From assembly GCF_000219585.1 (NCBI RefSeq), contig NC_015731.1, positions 3,038,001 to 3,102,000 of the forward strand: a stretch of DNA of 64,000 bases, in the 5' to 3' direction. The notes beneath the pieces were generated by a model. The model searched no databases. It was not told the DNA's origin and saw only the letters and a program-made list of their open reading frames with translations. Positions 19,812 to 28,443 of the stretch are shown in pieces. Numbering within the stretch: position 1 is the first letter of the stretch; the number at the start of each line of letters is the position of its first letter. The DNA is from Nitrosomonas sp. Is79A3 (lineage in GTDB: Bacteria > Pseudomonadota > Gammaproteobacteria > Burkholderiales > Nitrosomonadaceae). The position numbers and the translations under genes were made by a program.

Positions 19812-21008
19812 TCAGCTCAGTTGAATCACCAAGCTCTTGATTCTGTTCATGGCCTCGATACATTCCTGCGGTGAAGCAACCAGCGCAATCCGTACATAAT
19901 TTTTTCCCGGATTCATGCCATGCGCATCACGTGCCAGATAGCTGCCCGGCAGCACCGTAACATTATAATCTTGATAAAGCCGTTTGGTGAATTCAGTGTC
20001 ATTGACCGGTGTTTTAATCCACAAATAAAAACCCGCATCCGGCATCTGCACCGCCATCGTATCCGACAACAGTGCTATCGATGAAGAAAATTTCTGCGCA
20101 TATAAACGACGATTCTCCACCACATGCGCTTCATCACTCCACGCTGCGGCACTCGCCGCCTGAGCGGCTGGATTCATCGCAGAGCCATGATAAGTCCGGT
20201 ACAGCAGGAATTTTTCCAGTAGCGTAGCGTCTCCGGCCGCATACCCGGAACGCAACCCCGGCACATTTGAGCGTTTCGACAAACTATTGAATACCACCAA
20301 CCGCGGAAAACCAGAACGGCCCAGTCGCTGCGCAGCATCCAGCGCCCCTAAAGGCGGATCTGTTTCATCAAAATATATTTCTGAATAACATTCATCCGAA
20401 GCGATCACAAAACCATAACGATCCGACAACGCAAACAATTCCCGCCATTCATCCAGTTTCATCACGCCACCTGTTGGATTGTTCGGCGAGCACACATAAA
20501 TCAACTGCGTGCGTGACCACACTGCATCGGCTAATTGTGAATAATCCAATCTGAAACGATTTTCCGGCAATGTGTTAATAAAATAGGGAGTAGCGCCTGC
20601 CAATAGCGCGGCACCTTCGTAAATTTGATAAAAAGGATTGGGGCAAACCACCACCGGATGATTGGCACTGGGATCAATCACCGCCTGCGCAAAAGAAAAT
20701 AAAGCTTCACGGCTGCCATTGACGGGAATGATTTCTGTGTCTGGATTGATACCGGGCAGGTTAAATCGTCGATTGATCCACGCCGCGATGCTATTCCTCA
20801 GCGTCGGCGTTCCCAGCGTGGTCGGATAAGTGGATAAACCATCCAGATTATCTATCATCGCATGACGAATAAAATCGGGTGTCGCATGCTTGGGCTCACC
20901 AATCTGCAAATCAATCGGGTGCAGCGCAGTGTTGCGTATTACCCCCTCAAACAGTTGGCGCAGCTTCTGAAAAGGATAAGGTTGTAACTGATTCAGATTT
21001 GGATTCAT
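19812..21008 (-). CDS. dapC: Succinyldiaminopimelate transaminase
   Basis: 398 residues. A PLP-dependent class I/II aminotransferase. The PLP-binding lysine lies in [17 protein letters not shown], and [11 protein letters not shown] and [13 protein letters not shown] are the usual cofactor blocks. The N-terminal [11 protein letters not shown] is typical of proteobacterial DapC. The adjoining dapD supports this over other aminotransferases. A gap of 187 bases without a visible gene separates it from the CopD-type gene. Confidence 0.93.
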   Translation of the reverse strand: MNPNLNQLQPYPFQKLRQLFEGVIRNTALHPIDLQIGEPKHATPDFIRHAMIDNLDGLSTYPTTLGTPTLRNSIAAWINRRFNLPGINPDTEIIPVNGSREALFSFAQAVIDPSANHPVVVCPNPFYQIYEGAALLAGATPYFINTLPENRFRLDYSQLADAVWSRTQLIYVCSPNNPTGGVMKLDEWRELFALSDRYGFVIASDECYSEIYFDETDPPLGALDAAQRLGRSGFPRLVVFNSLSKRSNVPGLRSGYAAGDATLLEKFLLYRTYHGSAMNPAAQAASAAAWSDEAHVVENRRLYAQKFSSSIALLSDTMAVQMPDAGFYLWIKTPVNDTEFTKRLYQDYNVTVLPGSYLARDAHGMNPGKNYVRIALVASPQECIEAMNRIKSLVIQLS

Positions 21009-21195
21009 TCGCTATTAGCTGCAGTGCTTAGTCATAAATTGTCACACTGATTGCCCCGGAAGATTAGGATTATTGTTTTGTGTAGGGATTATAAAACGCG
21101 CTTAGAAGAATGACCAACTTAAATAGTAAAGCGTAATAATGTAGTTGTGCCAGCTTGTTTGGCTTCTAACCTCGGTTGATCTTCAGTGCGGCACA

Positions 21196-23217
21196 TCAAT
21201 GCGCATGATCGCCTGGCGGCGGCATAATCTCGCCTTCTTGATTGAGCTGAGTCAATTGCAGCGTTAAAGCACTGATATTCTGCCAGCCAAACCCTTCAAA
21301 CTGAGCAACCCATCGGGCGCGCAAATATCCGAAACGGTCGGTTACAAACTCCATATGCCCTGGAAACATACCTTTTCTCGACAGATCGGGAACCGTTCTA
21401 ACACGCCGGTATAACCAGTAGCTGTCTTTGATTTCCGACCAGCCTTCAGTAACTACTGGGAAAGGAGCGATACTGACGATTTGCTGTAATTCCTGCTCAT
21501 TAAGTGCATGAATTGGAACCGCCAGAATCTCAGTATTAAGCGCTTTTATTCTGTCATAAGATGCAGCCAGTTGAAAAAATCGTTCCTTTGATTGCGGCCA
21601 GGAGAATAACACCAGCACCACATTTTTTTGCAAGCGAAAATCCTTTAAATTGCCATCGGAACCATCACTTGCAGAATAATTAAATACTGGTGATGCAATC
21701 ACCGGACTCTCTGGGACGATCATGCTTCCCAGTAAGCGCGCATCAAAACCGCGCGACAACGCGTGGAGAAAATTGATAAGATCCCAGCGGTCGTCTTCGG
21801 ACAAAGACGCAGCAAAACCCGGCATTTTTGTTCCCGGAATACCCTGCGATAGCTGGTGAAAAACGTTACCCACGGTATATTTAGCCGTATGCTCCTCGGT
21901 CAAAAGATCCGTTGGATCTCTGACCTCCGGATCTACGATAGTGCCAGTTCCTTTGCCTTGCGGGCCATGACAGTTTGCGCAATGCTCACTAAACAACCGG
22001 AACCCATTCGAGATTGAAATCGCATCGAAAGGAACGGTTGGTTTCAGATAAGTTTCAGGATAAGCCTCAATGGCCAAAGGCGGCAAAGCGATCGCCATCG
22101 AACTGATTCCCAATAAACCCGGAACCAGAATTCTTTTCATTTTGTTCCAGTTATTTTTTGCGCCCAGCCAAACCGTACCCAGTGCAACAAGAAACAGCAC
22201 AACACCCGACCACACCATTTCCTGCACATTCGGCTCATCCCATGTCGCACTGATCGAGAAACGGAACGGATAAGGCCAATTCTCGATCATCGTATGTTTG
22301 GCAGGAAGTGTATTAGCCAGGATAGTTGCAATCAGAACCAGTAATAGCGCCAGAATAAATTCGATGCCGACCCATTTTTTTAAATGGATAACACCTTCAT
22401 TATTCTGTTGTGTATTTCCTTCTAAAAGCATAGGCAGCCACTTATTACGCGCCTGAAAGGCAATTACCAGAATAATTGCCAAAATACTCAGTTTGGCATT
22501 CAATAACCAGCCATAAGGACTGGAAACCAGTGTGTGATAAAAGGTTTCAACTAAACGATCAGTTACAATCAGACCAGTCACTACCAGTAACACCATAGCG
22601 GGTAACGCAATTGCCGAGAATTTCTTCAGATAGTTTGCAATTGTCAGATTGGATGGCTTACCTGGCTCACTATGATTACTATACAAAATAAACAAAAATG
22701 CCGGCAATGCGCCAAACCACACACCAGCAAACAGAATATGCAACGCATAAGGCGCAACCGCCTGAAACGACATCTCATCCGCGCTGGAATGACTCATGAG
22801 TGCGCCTGCTATCAAAGGAAGCGACGCGACACCAGCCCATAAAAAATAATGCCATCGTTCCCGATGAATACGCCGAAACAACAAAATAACACCCAATAAC
22901 ACGCATGCCAAAAGCGCGCGAGCCACCCAGATATGCCCAATTTGCGTTTGCTGCACAATTTTCAGCCAGGCTGCCGGGCTCCAGAAATTGGCTAAATTCG
23001 CGGTTGCTTCGCTCGTTGTGGTAGCCAAAATACCGATGAGCCCCAGCAAGACCGCGCCTGCTAACCACGGAAATCCCTTTTCCAGCCGCATAACCCACGG
23101 CGTCTCAAAAATGGTTTTTTGCGACCCGATAATGGCAAAAAAAACGCAACTTCCAAACAAGATCAAATTGGCGGTCAGTTGCGACCACCGGGCAAATGCA
23201 GCAATGGTTTCAATCAT
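21196..23217 (-). CDS. CopD-type membrane protein fused to a cytochrome c domain and a thioredoxin-like domain
   Basis: 673 residues from the ATG at 23217 (MIETIAAFARWSQ); an in-frame start further upstream adds a polar, Cys-rich stretch unlike the family. Residues about 1-330 hold eight or nine helices of the CopD family, with SHSSADEM and LHILFAGVWFGALP. One or two more helices follow, then a class I cytochrome c domain with C413-A-N-C-H417 and the distal Met in TKMPGFAASL. From about 505 a thioredoxin-fold-like region (NLKDFRLQKNVVLVLFSWP) lacks a CxxC. CopD proteins act in copper handling; the fusion may couple copper or electron transfer to the periplasm. Function is inferred. Confidence 0.82.
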   Translation of the reverse strand: MIETIAAFARWSQLTANLILFGSCVFFAIIGSQKTIFETPWVMRLEKGFPWLAGAVLLGLIGILATTTSEATANLANFWSPAAWLKIVQQTQIGHIWVARALLACVLLGVILLFRRIHRERWHYFLWAGVASLPLIAGALMSHSSADEMSFQAVAPYALHILFAGVWFGALPAFLFILYSNHSEPGKPSNLTIANYLKKFSAIALPAMVLLVVTGLIVTDRLVETFYHTLVSSPYGWLLNAKLSILAIILVIAFQARNKWLPMLLEGNTQQNNEGVIHLKKWVGIEFILALLLVLIATILANTLPAKHTMIENWPYPFRFSISATWDEPNVQEMVWSGVVLFLVALGTVWLGAKNNWNKMKRILVPGLLGISSMAIALPPLAIEAYPETYLKPTVPFDAISISNGFRLFSEHCANCHGPQGKGTGTIVDPEVRDPTDLLTEEHTAKYTVGNVFHQLSQGIPGTKMPGFAASLSEDDRWDLINFLHALSRGFDARLLGSMIVPESPVIASPVFNYSASDGSDGNLKDFRLQKNVVLVLFSWPQSKERFFQLAASYDRIKALNTEILAVPIHALNEQELQQIVSIAPFPVVTEGWSEIKDSYWLYRRVRTVPDLSRKGMFPGHMEFVTDRFGYLRARWVAQFEGFGWQNISALTLQLTQLNQEGEIMPPPGDHAH

Positions 23218-23423
23218 GGTTTTACAATAGGAATTATTATAATTATTTTGACAACACCGGTATCTAGGGAGTTTGCCGGATATGCAGCACCGGAAAAATT
23301 CTGGATTTCCCGGATTCAACAGAATATCCGTAAAACATTTTACAAAAATGCGATAGCCTAGCGTAGCGCCGCATGATATTCAAGGCATTTTAAGGCTATC
23401 TGCCACTCAGATGGGTAGCGTTG

Positions 23424-24296
23424 TCATTGCCCCAGATTGCCTGAATGAGAGTTTGATTCGTGCTTCTCAAGAATGAAATGTGCTTGTGCATCCTGCGCTA
23501 ATTGCCGGACGAGATAAGGCATCACCTCCTGCAATATCCCATAAAGTGTCCACGGCGGGTTGAACACAAACATGCCGCTACCATGCATACCGAAGCCGCC
23601 TTTACCCGGCGTCTGCACACTGAGCGCAACATGCAGCCAACTCTTCATGGGTAATCGCTTGAACTGCTCGGGCAACTGTTTTGCCTCAACGCGCTGCAAC
23701 TGCGGATACCACACCGCATAGATACCGTTGGCAAAACGCTTCAATCCTTCTCCCAGCGCCGAAATGACGCGACGATAATCCTGTTTATCCTCGTAAGGCG
23801 GATCAATCAACACCAGCGCGCGGCGTGATGGAGGGGGCAACAAAGCCTTCAACGCACCAAAACCATCGGTACTCTGCACTTGCACCCGTGCACCCTCGGC
23901 GGCAAAGTTTTGTAAAAGGATTTCGCTATCCGCCGGATGCAGCTCAAACAACCGCAGCCGATCCTGCTCACGCAACAAGTGCAGCGCGAACAATGGCGAA
24001 CCGGGATACAACTTCATCTGCTTGTCCGGATTGATGTTTTTCACCAGCGACACATAATCGGCCAGCGCACCCGGCAAATCGTCGCGATCCCACAAACGGG
24101 CGATACCACTTTCGTATTCCGCATTCTGTGCAGCAAAGCCGCGATCCAGCACATAGCAGCCTGCGCCAGCATGGGTATCGATATACCAAAACGGTTTATC
24201 TTTCTGCATCAGATGACGCAGCAATTGCACTTCAATCAAATGTTTCAGGACATCGGCGTGATTGCCTGCATGAAAGGCGTGTCGGTAACTCAGCAT
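23424..24296 (-). CDS. rlmJ: 23S rRNA (adenine(2030)-N6)-methyltransferase
   Basis: 290 residues. The start MLSYRHAFHAGNHADVLKH is the RlmJ/ComJ signature. YIDTHAGAGCYVL is the SAM site and LIDPPYE the catalytic (D/N)PPY motif of N6-adenine methyltransferases. It modifies A2030 of 23S rRNA. The gene stands alone on the minus strand between the CopD-type gene and the SDR gene. Confidence 0.95.
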   Translation of the reverse strand: MLSYRHAFHAGNHADVLKHLIEVQLLRHLMQKDKPFWYIDTHAGAGCYVLDRGFAAQNAEYESGIARLWDRDDLPGALADYVSLVKNINPDKQMKLYPGSPLFALHLLREQDRLRLFELHPADSEILLQNFAAEGARVQVQSTDGFGALKALLPPPSRRALVLIDPPYEDKQDYRRVISALGEGLKRFANGIYAVWYPQLQRVEAKQLPEQFKRLPMKSWLHVALSVQTPGKGGFGMHGSGMFVFNPPWTLYGILQEVMPYLVRQLAQDAQAHFILEKHESNSHSGNLGQ

Positions 24297-24506
24297 GGAT
24301 TGGATTGAAATTTTCTCGGATTTACATCTTCAGACTGGGTTGATGCTATCAGCTTTTGCTGGGATATTGTGAGAAAACAACGTGCTTTGACACCATGATC
24401 TTGCAACAGCCGTTTCGAAAGTTATCAAGCATTGTAAAATAAGCGCCATTGAAGTTTGGATTTAAGCGCTAAAACACAGATTATCGAATAATTATAAGGA
24501 AAAGAC

Positions 24507-25205
24507 ATGAAAACAGCATTAATTACAGGAACAAATCGTGGCATCGGACTTGAATTTGTCCGGCAATATGCCAAAGATGGCTGGCGTGTTTTTGCTTGCT
24601 GCCGCAATCCGGTAACAGCGGAGGCACTGAATCGTTTGGCCGCGCAATATCCGGATCAGATAACTGTCCATCCTCTGGATGTAACCAGCCATCATCAGAT
24701 TGAACAGTTATCGCAAGCTTTATCCAATCAGACGATTGACTTATTGATCAATAATGCCGGTGTCTATCCGCCAGAACACGGCGATTCCTTTGGAACAACG
24801 GATTATGCCGCATGGTCTTATTCCTTTGCGGTCAATACAATGGCACCGCTAAAAATGGCCGAAGCATTCATTCAACAAATTTCCACAAGCCAGCTAAAAA
24901 CCATCATCACCATCACCAGCAAAATGGGGAGCATCGCAGACAATCGTGGCGGCGGCAGCCACATTTACCGCTCCAGCAAAGCGGCGGTCAATATCGTAAT
25001 GAAAAGCCTGTCGATTGACTTGGATTCAAGCCGGATTACCGCAGTATTACTCCATCCGGGATGGGTCAGAACCGACATGGGCGGCCCGAATGCATTGATT
25101 ACTACCGAACAAAGCGTCACCGGCATGCGCGCTGTCATCAGCAACTTGAAATTTTCGGATTCCGGGAAGTTTTATGCATTTGATGGGCAGATTGTACCTT
25201 GGTAA
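24507..25205 (+). CDS. SDR-family oxidoreductase
   Basis: 232 residues of a classical short-chain dehydrogenase. The NAD(P) motif TGTNRGIG is at residues 7-14, NNAG near residue 85, and the catalytic Tyr and Lys lie in YRSSK after SKMGS. The block LHPGWVRTDMGGPNA is typical of the small carbonyl reductase / C-factor-like group. AAGGA lies 7 bases before the ATG. The substrate cannot be told from the sequence. Confidence 0.9.
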   Translation: MKTALITGTNRGIGLEFVRQYAKDGWRVFACCRNPVTAEALNRLAAQYPDQITVHPLDVTSHHQIEQLSQALSNQTIDLLINNAGVYPPEHGDSFGTTDYAAWSYSFAVNTMAPLKMAEAFIQQISTSQLKTIITITSKMGSIADNRGGGSHIYRSSKAAVNIVMKSLSIDLDSSRITAVLLHPGWVRTDMGGPNALITTEQSVTGMRAVISNLKFSDSGKFYAFDGQIVPW

Positions 25206-25313
25206 CCAAAGATATTCCGTCATCCTGGTAGGATGTCTCGTATCAAGCTATCATTCCAGTTCCTTAGCGATTTGGCATGTCAAATAAATACAATAAATTT
25301 TAAGGACAGAGTA

Positions 25314-25757
25314 GTGACCGAAGATTCGTTTTCTCAAGCTGATGCCGAAGCATTGCTTCGGATGGAAAAGATTTCCGCCAGTATCCAACCATTCTACTTT
25401 CCAGGCTTGGGAGGTCGATTGGAGATACCGTTATCTTCTCGCGATCAACGGGAGAGCTTTTCGCTTGATATTAATCAGAAGCGAATCTCATTAAAAACAG
25501 GATTTCAAACACGAGGACGTCAAGTTATAGTGCTAGCGCGGCTTGATTTCGCTTCCCCTCATCGAAACCCAGATGGTGTCGAAGTGGGAATTCCCCACCT
25601 TCACCTCTATCGTGAAGGCTATGGCGACAAATGGGCGTATGACATTCCCGACGGGATGCTGAGCAATCCTGATGATGTATGGCAGGTACTTCAGGACTTT
25701 ATGCTTTACTGTCACATTATGGAAAAACCAAATATCATTAGAGGATTATTCGCGTGA
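25314..25757 (+). CDS. DUF6978-type protein of unknown function
   Basis: 147 residues from the GTG at 25314, chosen because TAAGGAC lies just upstream and the first residues TEDSFSQADAEALLRMEK look like the usual N-terminus of this family; an ATG at 25233 would add 27 residues. The core is SFSLDINQKRISLKTGFQTRGRQVIVLARLDF and then HLHLYREGYGDKWAYDIP. It overlaps the next gene by 4 bases. The two together are a frequent unit in accessory DNA, but the role is unknown. The family name is from memory of the pattern. Confidence 0.65.
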   Translation: MTEDSFSQADAEALLRMEKISASIQPFYFPGLGGRLEIPLSSRDQRESFSLDINQKRISLKTGFQTRGRQVIVLARLDFASPHRNPDGVEVGIPHLHLYREGYGDKWAYDIPDGMLSNPDDVWQVLQDFMLYCHIMEKPNIIRGLFA

Positions 25758-26515
25758 CTACGACAGATGATCTTATCGGCCGATATTACGACTGGCTCAA
25801 AGCTAAAACTGCGTGGCGAGAGATTGATGACTGGATTGAAATAACAACACCTTACCTGGATCGGCACAACGATTACATTCAAATTTATTTACGACAACAA
25901 GGTAATGAATGGACACTCACGGATGATGGCTACACACTCACGGATCTGGCTCAGTCAGGCTGCATAATTGATACCCCCCACCGCAAGGCGCTTCTTCAAG
26001 CAACGCTGAATGGTTTTGGCGTACATCAAGTTCATGATGCAATTGAGATAAAAGCTACCGAAGACAATTTTTCTTTGCAAAAACACAATTTGTTGCAGGC
26101 TATTCTTGCTGTAAATGATCTGTTTTATGTGACACGGACTAATGTTGAGAGTTTTTTCTTTGAAGACGTAGCCCTCTGGCTTGACAAAGCGGATGTACGG
26201 TATACACCAAGGGTTAATTTTATTGGTCATAGCCGCTTCAACCATCAGTTTGATTTTGTTATACCGAAGTCTCGGCATGAACCGGAAAGAATATTACGGG
26301 TTATCAACAACCCAAATAAAGATAATGCCAAAAATGCAGCCTTTGCCTGGCTGGATACAAAAGACGTTCGTCCAGCTGATTCGCTAGCCTTTGCTGTACT
26401 GAATGATCGCGAACACAAAGTCACGAATGCAATAGAAGATGCTCTCCAAAGTTACGACATTACTCCAATTCTATGGTCGAAACGTGAAAATTTCAGAGAT
26501 CGCCTCGCGGCATAA
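25754..26515 (+). CDS. DUF1828/DUF1829-domain protein
   Basis: 253 residues from the GTG at 25754, which overlaps the stop of the upstream gene. The N-terminal half (about 20-115) with ITTPYLDRHNDYIQIYL and EWTLTDDGYTLTDL matches DUF1828; the C-terminal half (about 155-245), with SRFNHQFDFVIPKS, NAAFAWLDTK and ILWSKRE, matches DUF1829. No catalytic residues are known for either. Tight coupling to the DUF6978-type gene suggests a two-component unit, perhaps toxin-antitoxin or defence; this is a guess. Confidence 0.75.
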   Translation: MTTTDDLIGRYYDWLKAKTAWREIDDWIEITTPYLDRHNDYIQIYLRQQGNEWTLTDDGYTLTDLAQSGCIIDTPHRKALLQATLNGFGVHQVHDAIEIKATEDNFSLQKHNLLQAILAVNDLFYVTRTNVESFFFEDVALWLDKADVRYTPRVNFIGHSRFNHQFDFVIPKSRHEPERILRVINNPNKDNAKNAAFAWLDTKDVRPADSLAFAVLNDREHKVTNAIEDALQSYDITPILWSKRENFRDRLAA

Positions 26516-26663
26516 TTGGAATCATGTTGCAACACGCAAGGCTCACGAGTCAATAAGCAAAACGCATATAGAAATATTTCATTCATTGCAGCAGCAATGA
26601 CCGTATACCATAGTGCTAATACGATTTCTCGGGAAGATACTTCTTGATTAATCTGGATGACCC

Positions 26664-27113
26664 TTAAGCCGAACCCATATACCAATCAGGAACTGCTCCC
26701 TTATATTGCTGCAAGCTGCGTTCAGCGATGCGCAATTTGTTCAGCAGCACAGTCAATTGAGAATAAAACTGGTCGCTTGCCATCAACTGCTGCCATTCGT
26801 CACCATCCGGATCGTCTTCATCGAGATTGCGCCAGAAAAGATTGCAAAAGTTATTGAAGGGAACCGGCCGTCCTGCGATTAAGTCGGCTTTTATTTTTTG
26901 ATCTATCCAACGCTGCCGTCTGCTGATTAAATCTTCCGCGCCTTCACAGACAACAACCGATAGATAGGCATATAAATCCGATGTGCTTCGGATCTTTTCA
27001 AGTTCAGGAAACTTTTGTTTACTGATGGCATTTGCAATTAATTCTTGCAAAGCAATAGTCGAAATTTTAAGGCTTACACCCGTTTGCAATACGTAGATTT
27101 TATCGAGGTCCAT
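26664..27113 (-). CDS. Hypothetical protein, 149 residues
   Basis: I do not recognise a family. The protein appears soluble, largely helical and acidic in the middle (NLDEDDPDGDEW), with no signal peptide or membrane segment. It is last in a minus-strand series (polX, phosphoribosyltransferase, repeat protein, this gene) and lies 121 bases after its neighbour. Start codon context is weak. Coding is supported by length and by lack of a competing frame. Confidence 0.6.
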   Translation of the reverse strand: MDLDKIYVLQTGVSLKISTIALQELIANAISKQKFPELEKIRSTSDLYAYLSVVVCEGAEDLISRRQRWIDQKIKADLIAGRPVPFNNFCNLFWRNLDEDDPDGDEWQQLMASDQFYSQLTVLLNKLRIAERSLQQYKGAVPDWYMGSA

Positions 27114-27234
27114 AAATCAGTAAAAATAAATAAAGAAGCCGAAGCCAATGAACAATTCGATTGAGAATCGATGCTAAGGTTCATTTTTACTCAGAGGAAT
27201 GGTAGTTGCAACAAAAAAGAAACGAATGATTATT

Positions 27235-27735
27235 CTATTCGTATCGTATAAACTCTTCTGCCAGGGCATCGGCGCCATGCCGGTCGATCAGCGCATCAAT
27301 TTCTGCCAGCAAGACATCATCTTCATCCTCATCCAATACACCAGCGCCGACCAAACTTGCTAACAACCCAGAAATCATCGCATCTTTTACGGCCTCGAGT
27401 GTCGGCGGGTTTTCTTGATCCCTGTCATTAACCACGGCGTCAATGACTCGTGATAAGGGCTCACTGGCATTTTCCTGCACAAAGTCAATGGCTAGCGCCG
27501 ATTCTCCAAATTCCTCGATCAATGCATTCAGCTCATCCAGCAATGATTCATTAATATCAAAATGGTGCCGCTCCTCTGTTTCAGTAAATGCATCGCTAAG
27601 CAGACCCGCAACAAAATCATGAATGGTGGCGAGCGTTATGTCCTGTCCCAGTTCTGACTTATTCACGCGATCTTCAATAAGCGCGGATAAATTAGAGCTG
27701 ACACGGCTAGCTATATCAATCGGGTTTCGTATCAT
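27235..27735 (-). CDS. Acidic protein with two internal repeats, function unknown
   Basis: 166 residues, strongly acidic. Two copies of a unit of about 55 residues are visible: the first runs from TLATIHDFVAGLLSDAF to LLDELNALIEEFGESALAIDFV, the second from TLEAVKDAMISGLLASLV to LLAEIDALIDRHGADALAEEFI. AGGAG lies 8 bases before the ATG. It sits 45 bases after the phosphoribosyltransferase gene. The helical, acidic repeats suggest a protein-binding role, but no family is recognised. Confidence 0.72.
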   Translation of the reverse strand: MIRNPIDIASRVSSNLSALIEDRVNKSELGQDITLATIHDFVAGLLSDAFTETEERHHFDINESLLDELNALIEEFGESALAIDFVQENASEPLSRVIDAVVNDRDQENPPTLEAVKDAMISGLLASLVGAGVLDEDEDDVLLAEIDALIDRHGADALAEEFIRYE

Positions 27736-27780
27736 GGCAAACTCCTAGTAAATAATTTTCGATCAACAGAATACGCACAA

Positions 27781-28425
27781 TTACTCCTTCTCTCGCCGAT
27801 TTGACCCGGCAAGACAAGCAATCACTTCTTCATCGGTCACTTGCGGAAAATCCGCGTAAAACTGTCCTACCGCATAGAAATTGAGCGGCGATGACAAGCA
27901 TACGGTTCGATCCGCTTTTCCTTCTAATTTCCTCAATGTCTCCGGCGGAGCGACGGGCACGGCGCAGATCAATTCTGCCGGTTTTTTGTTACGTAATGCA
28001 TGCAGTGCGGCAATCATCGTCGATCCCGTGGCCAGCCCGTCATCGATGACAATGACAATCCGTCCAGCGGGATCAACCGGCGGATGCATAGGGGTGTATT
28101 GCGCACGCCGCTGTCGGATGGTTTCAAGCTGAACAGATACTTCCCGGTTGATGTAATCCTGATCGGCACCGGCTTGCTCGGCATACTCCGTCAGATAAAC
28201 CCAACCGCTCTCATCAACAGAACCGATCGCAAACTCGGGATTGCCTGGTGCGCGCAATTTACGCACCAGCACCACATCCATTTCACCGTTCAATTCCTCA
28301 GCAATCACCTTGGCCATCGGCACGGCGCCTCGGGGAATCGCCAGTATCAGCGGATTTCTATCTTGATATTCAGAAAGCGCTTCCGCCAGTTTCCCGGCTG
28401 CTGTGATACGGTCGGAAAAAATCAT
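27781..28425 (-). CDS. Phosphoribosyltransferase-family protein
   Basis: 214 residues. The PRPP-binding motif is VIVIDDGLATGST at about residues 122-134, and the N-terminal block LILAIPRGAVPMAKVIAEEL with DVVLVRKL is typical of stand-alone type I phosphoribosyltransferases found near stress genes. The base substrate is unknown; such proteins are not clear purine enzymes. AAGGAG precedes the ATG. It lies 18 bases after polX and probably shares its transcript. Confidence 0.85.
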   Translation of the reverse strand: MIFSDRITAAGKLAEALSEYQDRNPLILAIPRGAVPMAKVIAEELNGEMDVVLVRKLRAPGNPEFAIGSVDESGWVYLTEYAEQAGADQDYINREVSVQLETIRQRRAQYTPMHPPVDPAGRIVIVIDDGLATGSTMIAALHALRNKKPAELICAVPVAPPETLRKLEGKADRTVCLSSPLNFYAVGQFYADFPQVTDEEVIACLAGSNRREKE

Positions 28426-28443
28426 AATAACTCCTTAACATAA

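Noticed and set aside
23218..23319. N-terminal extension of the CopD-type fusion protein
   Set aside because: The added residues are Cys- and Asn-rich without membrane character; the ATG at 23217 starts just before the first helix.
25233..25313. ATG at 25233 as start of the DUF6978-type protein
   Set aside because: The GTG at 25314 has a better ribosome site and gives the usual N-terminus; the upstream part is not typical, though it cannot be fully excluded.
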